A DNA stretch of 60,340 nt from an uncultured Bacteroidales bacterium (GTDB lineage Bacteria; Bacteroidota; Bacteroidia; Bacteroidales; UBA3824), in assembly GCA_937877455.1 (NCBI GenBank), contig CALFIU010000023.1, positions 1 through 60,340 on the forward strand, in the 5' to 3' direction. Numbering within the stretch: position 1 is the stretch's first letter; each line of letters starts with the position of its first letter. Made by a program: the position numbers and the translations under genes. Shown here one piece after another: positions 44,298-52,885 of the stretch. Under the pieces are notes generated by a model. It saw only the letters and a program-made list of their open reading frames with translations, did not search any database and was not told where the DNA came from.

Positions 44298-46340
44298 TCA
44301 ATCCTTTTGACGTTCTACATACTCTTTTTTGGTCAATTTCTCCTTACACTGTTGAAGAGTGTATTTGGGTTGGAAAGGTATTTCCATTTTGGAAAATTGC
44401 TGAAAATACTGAACGCAACCATCTCGCCACCATTGTGCTTCGTCGAGTTGGACGTTTAGTTTGTTGTCAACCTCCTTGAAAATCTCCGGCTTGACGTTTT
44501 TTTCAACCGATTTCCAAATTTTTATAAACTCTTCAACTTGTTTTACACCGTTGGCATAGTGTTGACACAATGACTCCCAAAGTGTGTAACTATTTGAAAA
44601 TCTGTAATCCCAAGGCAAATGGTGAAACCACAATACAAATTTCTTTGGACACAAAGTCGGATTGTCGAACATCGAGCGCAACGGCTCTTGGTATTGCTCT
44701 ACGGCGTTTGAACCCTTTGACGAGCGGTCAAAACCGATTCCATTGTCAGCCGCCTTGTGATAATAACGCGGCATCCAGTCTTCGCGTGCGCCAGGAATGT
44801 CGCACCAAGGTTCTGGACCCCAGTGGTCAGACCAGCCCATCAAGTGATGAAGTCCGAGCGGGGTCATGTAGTCGGTAACAGCCTCTCGACTGCGGAGCAT
44901 GATTGAAACGATTTTGTCAGCGGCTTTTTTGTCAGTTGTGATGGTTTGAGCCACCCATTCTTCGGCGATTTGTTTTGCTGAAAGGTCGGGATTCCAAGCC
45001 AAACGTCCAAATGCGTACCAATTTGATTGTGCCATTACATATCCGCACCAATTCTTCATTGTACCAGTGTTGGCAACTCCAGAAAACGCTGTAAGTTTTT
45101 GATTCAGAGTTGTTTCTTTGACTGTCTTGTTGTTATGGAATGTCGGATAGTCAAGAAACTCTTTCCACATTGTGGCGAGGTAGCAAAGATGGTCGCTGTA
45201 ACCGAGATATTCTTGTGTTATTTGAAGTTCGGGCATTATCTGAGTTTTTTTCATGGCACCGAACAGTGGCGAAAACGGCTCTCTCGGCTGAAAATCAATA
45301 GGTCCGTTCTTGATTTGGACTATAACATTGTCATCGAATTTGCCGTCCAAAGGCATAAACTCGTCGTAAGCCTGTTTAGCGCGGTCGCCACCTTGAGGAT
45401 TATACACAAATGCTCTCCACATCACGATTCCGCCATGAGGTTTCAAAGCCTTTGCTAACATGTTAGCACCGTCGGCGTGGGTGCGTCCAAAATCCATAGG
45501 ACCGGGGAGACCTTCGCTGTTGGCTTTCACCAAGAAACCGCCAAAATCAGGAATCATCGCATAAATTTCGTTGCATTTGTCTGTCCACCATTTGATTACG
45601 TCTTTGTCGAGCGGGTCAGAAGTTTTGAGACCTCCTAATGCCGCCGGCGACGAGAAATTGACTGCCAAGTACACTTTAATATTATAAGGGCGCAGACGGT
45701 CGGCAATTTGTTTTACACCAAGAAGAATTTCCTTGTCCAAAACTTTTGGGTCGGCGTTGACGTTGTCGATTACGGTTGCGTTGATACCAACCGAGGCGTT
45801 GGCGCGGGCGTAAGTTTCAATGTCTTGACGGACAGATATTTTCTCGCCGTCAAACCAAATAGAATATCCAGCATAACCACGCTCTACGCTTCCGTCTAGA
45901 TTGTCCCAATGATTGAGAATGCGAACCTGATAGGTGGGACGTTGAGTAATAACTTTATTAAAATTTTGACCAGTTTTTAATCCTCTAAGCAGTGCATACG
46001 TACCATAAAGCGCGCCTCCAGGAGTTTCGGCTACAATTTTATAATTGTTATTAGCCAAATCGCATTCTATAGAATATCCCTCCAAACCAAGATTTTTTGT
46101 ATTATCCAAAACAACGTGAAAATTGGAACTTTTTGCAGACTTAACCCTTTTTAACGCTGTAAAAAAAGCAGACAACTCTTTCTCGATAACCAAATCTGTT
46201 GGATTATTTTTAGCAATATCAGAATAAAAATTACACACCCCATCGTTTGTCTCAAAATTATTAAGCCAAAGATTAGAAGTTTGTGCGTTTAAACTAAAAA
46301 AAATAAACACAAAAAATAAAAAGAAAGAAACCCTAAGCAT
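44298..46340 (-). CDS. GH67 alpha-glucuronidase
   Basis: A 680-residue enzyme with signal peptide MLRVSFFLFFVFIFFSLNA. The N-terminal domain (to about residue 135) is an alpha/beta module ending TPGGALYGTYALLRGL. The barrel holds RILNHWDNLDGSVERGYAG, the acid Glu in VKANSEGLPGP, and the catalytic bases in KNGPIDFQPREPFSPLFGA (Asp) and ELQITQEYLG (Glu, equivalent to E392 of the Geobacillus enzyme). It removes 4-O-methyl-glucuronic acid from the non-reducing end of aldouronic acids. The first about 130 codons are AT-rich, the rest GC-rich. It is the first gene of the xylan locus. Confidence 0.97.
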   Translation of the reverse strand: MLRVSFFLFFVFIFFSLNAQTSNLWLNNFETNDGVCNFYSDIAKNNPTDLVIEKELSAFFTALKRVKSAKSSNFHVVLDNTKNLGLEGYSIECDLANNNYKIVAETPGGALYGTYALLRGLKTGQNFNKVITQRPTYQVRILNHWDNLDGSVERGYAGYSIWFDGEKISVRQDIETYARANASVGINATVIDNVNADPKVLDKEILLGVKQIADRLRPYNIKVYLAVNFSSPAALGGLKTSDPLDKDVIKWWTDKCNEIYAMIPDFGGFLVKANSEGLPGPMDFGRTHADGANMLAKALKPHGGIVMWRAFVYNPQGGDRAKQAYDEFMPLDGKFDDNVIVQIKNGPIDFQPREPFSPLFGAMKKTQIMPELQITQEYLGYSDHLCYLATMWKEFLDYPTFHNNKTVKETTLNQKLTAFSGVANTGTMKNWCGYVMAQSNWYAFGRLAWNPDLSAKQIAEEWVAQTITTDKKAADKIVSIMLRSREAVTDYMTPLGLHHLMGWSDHWGPEPWCDIPGAREDWMPRYYHKAADNGIGFDRSSKGSNAVEQYQEPLRSMFDNPTLCPKKFVLWFHHLPWDYRFSNSYTLWESLCQHYANGVKQVEEFIKIWKSVEKNVKPEIFKEVDNKLNVQLDEAQWWRDGCVQYFQQFSKMEIPFQPKYTLQQCKEKLTKKEYVERQKD

Positions 46341-46373
46341 ATTTATTTACATTTTATGTACATTGTTTTAATA

Positions 46374-46381
46374 CAAAAATA
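46374..46381 (-). promoter_or_regulatory. -7 box of the xylan locus
   Basis: TATTTTTG on the minus strand fits TAnnTTTG, 33 bp upstream of the GH67 start. No good -33 TTG is seen at the expected spacing, as in promoters that need an activator. Confidence 0.55.
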
Positions 46382-46433
46382 ACACAAAAAGCTTTAATAA
46401 AACTATGCGAGAGTAACAAATAAAAACAAATAC

Positions 46434-46459
46434 GTTACAAAATCATGCTATTTTGTAAC
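46434..46459. promoter_or_regulatory. Candidate operator palindrome upstream of the xylan locus
   Basis: A perfect 10-bp inverted repeat GTTACAAAAT-CATGCT-ATTTTGTAAC lies about 53 bp upstream of the -7 box of GH67. A related half site, GTAACAAAT, lies between it and the promoter (around 46413). The size and position fit a dimeric activator site. It lies in the 200-bp gap that also holds the gldN terminator. Confidence 0.6.
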
Positions 46460-46491
46460 ATTATAGTCTTAATTAACAAAAAAAAATAAAA

Positions 46492-46514
46492 AACACCGAT
46501 TAAAAACCGGTGTT
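46492..46514 (-). terminator. Terminator after gldN
   Basis: A stem AACACCG / CGGTGTT with an A-rich loop is followed on the minus strand by a long T-rich run. It closes the T9SS unit and separates it from the xylan locus. Confidence 0.85.
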
Positions 46515-46540
46515 CAAAATTTTTTATATGTCAGAAAATT

Positions 46541-47395
46541 TTAATATTCCCAAAGATCTTGTTCAAAATTAAAAATCTGTTCTTTAATTCTATCAGCTTC
46601 GAGCAACGATTCTTCACCTACTGTATACTCATTGATTAAACGATTGTCGTAAACATTAGATTCGGCAAAAATATAACTTGAAAAGAAACGTTTTTCAAAA
46701 ATATCTTCATAGTTCAAACGTCCAGCATCGTTTTTTAAGTTATAACATTCGGCGTTAGACAAAATCTTACGAGCTTCGGGATAATAAATCCAAAATGTTT
46801 TTTTCTGTTGTGGACGTTCTTGATCTGTATCATCTTCTTTATAATAAATTCTAATTGGACAAATTCCAATTATACGTACCTCCAAAACAGAACGTTGTTT
46901 ATCAAAAAACCACAATTCTTTAAGCATATAAGATTTTATATCTGAACTATTGTATGGAACTTCAATAATTCTGGATTCGGTACCACCTTCCATTGTTTCC
47001 ACATCCATGGTTTGAACACCAGCCCCTAATGCTTCGTGAACTTCTTTTTCTGTAACAATTGAACCAAATTCATCATCACCATTTTCTTTATATGCTGTTA
47101 AACCTTGCGTATGAATTCCTTCAAGAAGTACATCTATCAAACTCATACGTCCATCTTGAGGAGCAGTAGGAAAATATAGATGCTGATTGGCTCTTTCAGT
47201 AAGAACAATTGTTCGCCAAATAATTTTTGACCACATTACATCAGCCTCCCTTACATATTGATAAGGCATAGGACGCCGATTTTGAGTATGGATTTTTTCG
47301 TAAGGCAGCCCCAATAACACCTGAGCCGTAGTTTTTTCAACCATTAAGCATTGAATCGACACTGCCACAGCCAATATTAACAATAGTTTTTTCAT
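46541..47395 (-). CDS. gldN: Gliding motility/T9SS protein GldN (PorN)
   Basis: A 284-residue periplasmic component from the ATG at 47395, which starts signal peptide MKKLLLILAVAVSIQCLM; an upstream Met at 47419 is less likely. Family signatures are VREADVMWSKIIWRTIVLTE, DGRMSLIDVLLEGI and YYKEDDTDQERPQQKKTFWIYYPEARKIL. GldN forms with GldK the ring under the outer membrane that couples the GldLM motor to the translocon. It is the last gene of the T9SS unit, behind a hairpin that separates it from gldM. Confidence 0.96.
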   Translation of the reverse strand: MKKLLLILAVAVSIQCLMVEKTTAQVLLGLPYEKIHTQNRRPMPYQYVREADVMWSKIIWRTIVLTERANQHLYFPTAPQDGRMSLIDVLLEGIHTQGLTAYKENGDDEFGSIVTEKEVHEALGAGVQTMDVETMEGGTESRIIEVPYNSSDIKSYMLKELWFFDKQRSVLEVRIIGICPIRIYYKEDDTDQERPQQKKTFWIYYPEARKILSNAECYNLKNDAGRLNYEDIFEKRFFSSYIFAESNVYDNRLINEYTVGEESLLEADRIKEQIFNFEQDLWEY

Positions 47396-47420
47396 GATAT
47401 ATAATTTTTGAAAATTCAAA

Positions 47421-47466
47421 AAAAAGAGTTTTAATAACCTTTGTTTGTATTATTAAAACTCTTTTT
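47421..47466. terminator. Hairpin between gldM and gldN
   Basis: A perfect 16-bp stem (AAAAAGAGTTTTAATA / TATTAAAACTCTTTTT) with a 14-nt loop and a T-tail lies in the 120-bp gap between gldM and gldN. It looks like a terminator within the operon and could reduce gldN transcription or protect the 3' end of gldM mRNA. Confidence 0.8.
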
Positions 47467-47515
47467 TAAAGATTATATTGCTTAAATAGTCAATATTTTT
47501 TCAAAAAATTTAAAC

Positions 47516-49210
47516 TTATTTAAGTTTGTAACTAATAGAACCCAAATCACGGATACTACCATCAGGACCTTTAGCTTTAATATTTTCAAAATAAATCTTT
47601 CCACCAGAAGGAACCTGTCCAATAAGTTGTTTAACTGCTGGAGTTAAATTAGGACCACTTACATTTACATCCTGTGTAAAACCTTTGATAGTAGCAGATA
47701 CGGTATAACTTGTAACTTGGAATTTCAAATCAAAGTCAAAGTTTTCCATTTCTGCTTTCACACCTGGTTGTGCAGAAAGAATAGCTTTCTGAATAATACC
47801 ACCATACTTTGTTTTAGGATCGGATCCAATAGCTGCTTTCGGGTCTGGAACACGTTTTACACGGAACTCTTTTGCTGGGAAAGTCTTTGTTTGACCGTCA
47901 ACATTGGCCGAAACATTGATTTTTACAGTACCAGGAGTTTTTACATTAACAACGTATCCATTTCCAGATTTTGTAATACTACCTTGTGAAATTCCAACAT
48001 GAAGTTTTTCTGCAGGAATACCAGATGCAGTTACTTCAACAGGGTTAGGAACACCGATATAGAAAACATTCATCTTTGTTGGAGAAACCGAAACACTCGA
48101 TTGACCAACTTCATATTCTGCTTTGAAAGGATAATCCTTTATTTCACCAGTAGATTTGTTTTTAAGTTTTATAACACCGCCCCAAGATTTAGGACCAACA
48201 GCAGAACCAGTTGCAGTATAAGTACCAACACCGTTGCTTACAGGAAGTTTTCCACCACCATTAAGTACCATATCTGGGTTTTCTGTAGAGTCGTATGCAG
48301 CAATGAAAACCTCTGCTTTATACTGACCACCAACAAGAACGTAACTATTAGGAGCATTAACAACAGCTTTAATAGCATTGAATTTCATGTCAGTTTTACC
48401 AATTTGTCCCAAAAGATGAGTCATCATTGCAGATTCAAGATTACGAATGTCGCTCTGCATCTTGGTCATAAGAGTAATAACACCTGCAGCAGGCAAATGT
48501 TCAAAATTGGCATTAGGCCAAGGAATAGAATCCATATCCTTGTTACCACTTTTAAATTTACCTGTAAAAAGTGTAGATTCAATGTTTTTGATAAGAGTTT
48601 CGCGAGAAGCTTTTGCTTGCTCTGTCTGTACTTTATCTTGATTAACAACATCAATAAGCAATTCACGATAGGTTTCTAATGCAGTTTGTACAGCTTTACC
48701 TCTTACACCATCACCTTCTTGAATAAATACCTGACCACCAACGTTGTTGTCGTCTTTTTTGGTAAGCACTTCTTCAATAGGATATTCTTCAGCAGGACGA
48801 GCACCAGCTTCGTCTCCACCATCAGCCTCGCGTGCAATTTCTTGCAATTTTTGTTTCGAGGCAGCAATGTCGTTGCGACCTTCAAGACCTATTTCAAGCG
48901 ATACAACAAATGTATCTTTATATGCTTGAATGGCATCGAATGCAGCATTGGCACCGTTTATAACTCTGTCGGCCTGTTGTTTCCATTTCAAAACTCCAAG
49001 AGAGTCATTTACCATAGCCTTAGCAAATTCTGCCTGCTTAGACTGAATAACTTCCATAGTATTGTCGTTGGTCTTACGCAAAGACTGGTCAACAAGTTGG
49101 AAAGCAGCAAGCACTTCGGCAGACACGTTTAAGGCTAACAAGGCAGTATAAAATAGGTACATCATACCTATCATCTTTTGCCTTGGAGTTTCTTTTCCTC
49201 CTCCACTCAT
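47516..49210 (-). CDS. gldM: T9SS motor protein GldM (PorM)
   Basis: A 564-residue inner-membrane protein with one N-terminal helix (MIGMMYLFYTALLALNVSAEV) and a long periplasmic part of four domains. The conserved Arg before the helix (TPRQKMI, equivalent to R9 of the Flavobacterium protein) is present. Two GldM helices and five GldL form the proton-driven motor; the periplasmic arm reaches the GldKN ring. The C-terminal domains contain VYIGVPNPVEVTASG-like FYIGVPNPVEVTASGIP. It is 50 bp downstream of gldL. Confidence 0.97.
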   Translation of the reverse strand: MSGGGKETPRQKMIGMMYLFYTALLALNVSAEVLAAFQLVDQSLRKTNDNTMEVIQSKQAEFAKAMVNDSLGVLKWKQQADRVINGANAAFDAIQAYKDTFVVSLEIGLEGRNDIAASKQKLQEIAREADGGDEAGARPAEEYPIEEVLTKKDDNNVGGQVFIQEGDGVRGKAVQTALETYRELLIDVVNQDKVQTEQAKASRETLIKNIESTLFTGKFKSGNKDMDSIPWPNANFEHLPAAGVITLMTKMQSDIRNLESAMMTHLLGQIGKTDMKFNAIKAVVNAPNSYVLVGGQYKAEVFIAAYDSTENPDMVLNGGGKLPVSNGVGTYTATGSAVGPKSWGGVIKLKNKSTGEIKDYPFKAEYEVGQSSVSVSPTKMNVFYIGVPNPVEVTASGIPAEKLHVGISQGSITKSGNGYVVNVKTPGTVKINVSANVDGQTKTFPAKEFRVKRVPDPKAAIGSDPKTKYGGIIQKAILSAQPGVKAEMENFDFDLKFQVTSYTVSATIKGFTQDVNVSGPNLTPAVKQLIGQVPSGGKIYFENIKAKGPDGSIRDLGSISYKLK

Positions 49211-49260
49211 AGTGTCTTATTATTTTAAAAATTCTTTTATAACTTAAACATTGTTTTAAA

Positions 49261-50142
49261 TTAATCAACCTTTACGTTTAATGCAGTAAGCATATTACCA
49301 TAAACGTTGTTCAAAGCAGAAAGATTTTTGCTCAACTTAGAAACTTCTTTAGAGTATTGTTGTGCATATTGAACAGAACCTTTAAGTTCGCTAATCATTG
49401 AATCAAAATCAACTTCTTGCATTTGAATTTCAAAAATTTGGTTGATTGCACCGAGATTTTTATTAAGTGCGCTGATGTTTTTGTTATATTCTTGATTGCC
49501 GCTACTAATAGCAGAGAAATCAATGTCACCAACTTTAGAAAATGCATTTCCTACACTTGCCAAAGAATCATTGAGTGTATCTGCAGACGATTGAATTGAA
49601 GAAACTGCTGAAGAAGCAGCTTGCAAATTGTCAGTAAAGCCTTTTGAAGCAGCAGCAGCATCAGCTACATTAGCCATATCTTTAACTTTTTCGTTGAAAT
49701 TGGCAAAATTGTTGCCAAGTTTTTCAAAGAAATTGTTACCACCTGCTTTTTCAAGCATTTCGTCGAATTTTTGAAGTGCACTACCGTCTGGAGTTGCAGC
49801 CAAAGCTACTTTTTTACCACCGCCAACACCAGAACTGCCAATACGACCTTCCCAACTTTCAGCGTTTTCTACTTCATAAATAGGATTGGCATCTCTATCG
49901 CTTTTCAACTCGGGATATACACGAGTCCAATCGATTTCTGGATGAACAGGTTCAAATGCAGAGAACACGAAAATAACTGCCTCTGTCAACAAACCTACCA
50001 TAAGCATAACGCTTGCACCGGGATAGTGCTGAATTTTAAATAACGCACCCACGATAACCACGGCTGCACCTAAACCGTAAAGTTTTCCGATGAAACGTTT
50101 CCACGCCATCGTTTCAACGAAAGGTTTTTTTTCTTCTGCCAT
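49261..50142 (-). CDS. gldL: T9SS motor protein GldL (PorL)
   Basis: A 293-residue inner-membrane protein with two N-terminal helices (LYGLGAAVVIVGALFKIQHY and ASVMLMVGLLTEAVIFVFSA) and a long cytoplasmic helical tail. The membrane-buried Lys (ALFKI) and Glu (LLTEAV) correspond to motor residues K27 and E49 of the Flavobacterium protein. GldL is the pentameric stator of the T9SS motor. It lies 222 bp downstream of gldK, across a hairpin. Confidence 0.97.
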   Translation of the reverse strand: MAEEKKPFVETMAWKRFIGKLYGLGAAVVIVGALFKIQHYPGASVMLMVGLLTEAVIFVFSAFEPVHPEIDWTRVYPELKSDRDANPIYEVENAESWEGRIGSSGVGGGKKVALAATPDGSALQKFDEMLEKAGGNNFFEKLGNNFANFNEKVKDMANVADAAAASKGFTDNLQAASSAVSSIQSSADTLNDSLASVGNAFSKVGDIDFSAISSGNQEYNKNISALNKNLGAINQIFEIQMQEVDFDSMISELKGSVQYAQQYSKEVSKLSKNLSALNNVYGNMLTALNVKVD

Positions 50143-50281
50143 AATGTGTTTTTTTTAGTTTTAAATTTATTAAAGTTAATGTTCTAAATTATCCGCTAAA
50201 ATTACGGACTATCTATGGAATAAAAAAATTTTTTTTTATTTTTTTTAACAAATAAAATGCTATCTGTTAATAAACACCAAA

Positions 50282-50331
50282 AAACCTGCCATTTGCACAT
50301 TATATTATTAATAAAATGCAAATGGCGGTTT
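50282..50331. terminator. Hairpin between gldK and gldL
   Basis: A 10-bp stem GCCATTTGCA / TGCAAATGGC, extended by five further pairs across a bulge, with a 19-nt loop, lies in the 222-bp gap between gldK and gldL. It resembles a terminator and suggests that gldL-gldM can be expressed apart from porP-gldK. Confidence 0.7.
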
Positions 50332-50364
50332 ATTTTAAAGTATTATGAAACTATTGTATCCTTT

Positions 50365-51807
50365 TTAGAAATTGCCATAATCCCAATCTGTTGCGTTGCG
50401 ACCCATGTAAGAGCGTACACACCTAAAACCAATGTAACTTTTTGCTGTATCTTGATACTCATAGGTACGTGTACCAACTTGTAGATAATATCCTACATCT
50501 TTCCATGAACCTCCACGTACAACTTTACGTTTTAATACTGGTGGATCATCGGCCATTGCATTGTAACTATAATCGGGATTAAGGTCGTGAGTAAAACTAT
50601 ATGCTGACTCATCGAAAGCATTTGATGTCCACTCTGCAACATTTCCTGCCATATCATAAAGTCCATATTCGTTTGGTGCATACGTTGCAACCTCAATTGT
50701 ACGAGCAGCACCATCGTCTGCATAACGTCCACGAAGTGGTTTGAAGTTGGCTATAAAACATCCTGAATTGTTACGTGTGTAAGGACCGCCCCAAGGATAC
50801 ATTGACAATGCAAGACCTCCACGGGCTGCATATTCCCATTCTGCTTCGGTAGGAAGTCTGTATTCTTCAACCATAGGTTGTTTATTGTGTTTCAATGCAT
50901 TATTGAGCAAATCTGAACGCCAAATACAGAATGCGCTTGCTTGACGCCAGTTAACACCTACAACTGGATAATTATCGAATGCTGGATGCCAAAAATACTT
51001 ACGTGCCATAGGTTCGTTGTACGAATAAGTATAATCGCTCATCCAAACCAATGTATCGGGATAAACATTGATACGTCCTTGCATGATAAATGAACGACGG
51101 TCTTGGATTGGAACTACGTTACCTTTTGCATCAATTACCGTTCCTTCATATTTACCACCTGTAAAATCTTCGTTGTAGTTGTAACGATTTTGTTTCAACG
51201 CTGCTTGACGCAAATCTACCCAAAAGTAATCATAAACAAGCTTTCTTGTGTCAATTTCTTTCAACTTGTTGAAACGTTCTTCCTTGATAAGGAACAAATC
51301 TTTAACAGCATCGTTAATGGCTTGTTGCTCGTCGCCTTTGCCACCACCCCATACTCTGTCGCGATTTTCCCAATTAAGATAGCAAGATTTTGGATCCGAT
51401 GGATCATACTCGTTGGGATCATATTCTCCCTCCTTGTATTCTATCTTAAACATATTTCCACCCTTGCCCTCGCCTGCACCTGCGATAATACATAGTCTCA
51501 TTGCAATAGAGTCGCGCACCCACTCTACAAATTGGCGGTATTCGTTGTTGGTTATCTCTGTATCATCCATCCAAAATGGGTCAACGGTTACCGTTTTAGC
51601 CTGTGCTGTAAGTGCAAATGGCACATCTTGGTCGTTTGGTCCCATATTATAACTTCCCTGTGGAATAAATACCATTCCGTATGGGTCGTTCTCCACGTAT
51701 GCCGGCGGTCTGTTTTGTGCGCCAACAAGTTCGCCGTTTAATTTGTTGTTGCCGCAGCTGCTTAATATCAATAAACTCGATGCGGCTGCTACCATTGCTT
51801 TTTTCAT
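50365..51807 (-). CDS. gldK: T9SS lipoprotein GldK (PorK)
   Basis: A 480-residue outer-membrane lipoprotein (SSLLILSSCGNN, lipid Cys19). It has the formylglycine-generating-enzyme (SUMF1) fold without being an oxidase: MVFIPQGSYNMGPNDQDVPF, WMDDTEITNNEYRQFVEWV, VVGVNWRQASAFCIWRSDLL, RLPTEAEWEYAARGG, YDMAGNVAEWTSNAF, VVRGGSWKDVG. GldK forms the periplasmic ring with GldN. It is 42 bp downstream of porP. Confidence 0.97.
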   Translation of the reverse strand: MKKAMVAAASSLLILSSCGNNKLNGELVGAQNRPPAYVENDPYGMVFIPQGSYNMGPNDQDVPFALTAQAKTVTVDPFWMDDTEITNNEYRQFVEWVRDSIAMRLCIIAGAGEGKGGNMFKIEYKEGEYDPNEYDPSDPKSCYLNWENRDRVWGGGKGDEQQAINDAVKDLFLIKEERFNKLKEIDTRKLVYDYFWVDLRQAALKQNRYNYNEDFTGGKYEGTVIDAKGNVVPIQDRRSFIMQGRINVYPDTLVWMSDYTYSYNEPMARKYFWHPAFDNYPVVGVNWRQASAFCIWRSDLLNNALKHNKQPMVEEYRLPTEAEWEYAARGGLALSMYPWGGPYTRNNSGCFIANFKPLRGRYADDGAARTIEVATYAPNEYGLYDMAGNVAEWTSNAFDESAYSFTHDLNPDYSYNAMADDPPVLKRKVVRGGSWKDVGYYLQVGTRTYEYQDTAKSYIGFRCVRSYMGRNATDWDYGNF

Positions 51808-51849
51808 AATACCTATTATTTTATTTTGCTGATATACAACTTATTTTGT

Positions 51850-52773
51850 TTACAAAAATCTAACACTTCTTGATTTTTGTGCTGGTTTGCTCCTTTCGGG
51901 CATAAACGCATAACCGAGCATTACTTCAAACGAGCCAATATTGGTCTTGCGTAATTTTGATACTCCCAATTCGTATGCCAAACCTACTCTAAAATCATTC
52001 ATTATTGTTAAACCTGCCAACAATGCTATTGCATCCTTGTTTCTATATGTAACGCCACCAAGTATTTTTTTATTGTATAAAATATTAATATTTATATCAA
52101 ATTGCAGCGTATTTCCGTCAGACATTGCAATAACGTTGGGTGTCAAATCCAATAACGCATTTGCGAGAGGAATATTGTATGCACCCGTAAAATAATAATG
52201 TCTTGCGAGATAAGTTTTTCCGTCTTCACTAAAATCAATCTCTGGTTCAAGAGCATGTACAGATGAAAAACCAAGAGTAAGATTTTCAACTTTGTAAAGC
52301 AAACCAGCTCCGAGGTCAAATACCATCTTACGTGTTTTGCCACCAAAAATACTTTCTGGCTCATCGGGAAACTGCCAATCTCCATCAATAGTTTTATTAT
52401 AAAGACCTGCATCAACTCCTATACTCAACAATCCTGTTCCAACATTTATATGGTATGCGTATGCAAATTTTGCTAAAAAATTTTTTTCATATCCAACCAC
52501 ATCGTTAGAAATTGTTAACCCAACACCACTATGCGTACCCAAAAAATTTACTGGTGCATCAACGCTAAGCGTTGTTGTATTTGGGCTTCCTGTCATACCT
52601 GCCCATTGTGTTCTATTTACTGCCACCGCATTTATCATTCCTTCTGTACCGCAATAAGCTGGATTATAAGAGGGTTGTAAAAACATAAAATGGCAATAAT
52701 GTGGATCTTGCTGGGCTTTAACAAGGCATGTCGTCATATATGTTAAAAAAATTAATAAAATAATTTTTTTCAT
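51850..52773 (-). CDS. porP: PorP/SprF family T9SS outer membrane protein
   Basis: A 307-residue beta-barrel from the ATG at 52773, which begins signal peptide MKKIILLIFLTYMTTCLVKA before QQDPHY. A longer frame up to 52962 overlaps topA and is rejected. Family markers are HFMFLQPSYNPAYCGTEG and NRTQWAGMTGSPNTTTLSVD. PorP/SprF proteins take part in T9SS export or anchor cargo at the surface. The order porP-gldK-gldL-gldM-gldN is the standard locus. Confidence 0.95.
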   Translation of the reverse strand: MKKIILLIFLTYMTTCLVKAQQDPHYCHFMFLQPSYNPAYCGTEGMINAVAVNRTQWAGMTGSPNTTTLSVDAPVNFLGTHSGVGLTISNDVVGYEKNFLAKFAYAYHINVGTGLLSIGVDAGLYNKTIDGDWQFPDEPESIFGGKTRKMVFDLGAGLLYKVENLTLGFSSVHALEPEIDFSEDGKTYLARHYYFTGAYNIPLANALLDLTPNVIAMSDGNTLQFDININILYNKKILGGVTYRNKDAIALLAGLTIMNDFRVGLAYELGVSKLRKTNIGSFEVMLGYAFMPERSKPAQKSRSVRFL

Positions 52774-52885
52774 AAATATACGTTTTTTTGTTTTAAAAGT
52801 TCCAGTATTTTTTAATTTTTTGCTATATATACCCATAACACATACATATACACATTTTATATAGAAACACCACAGACACCTTATA

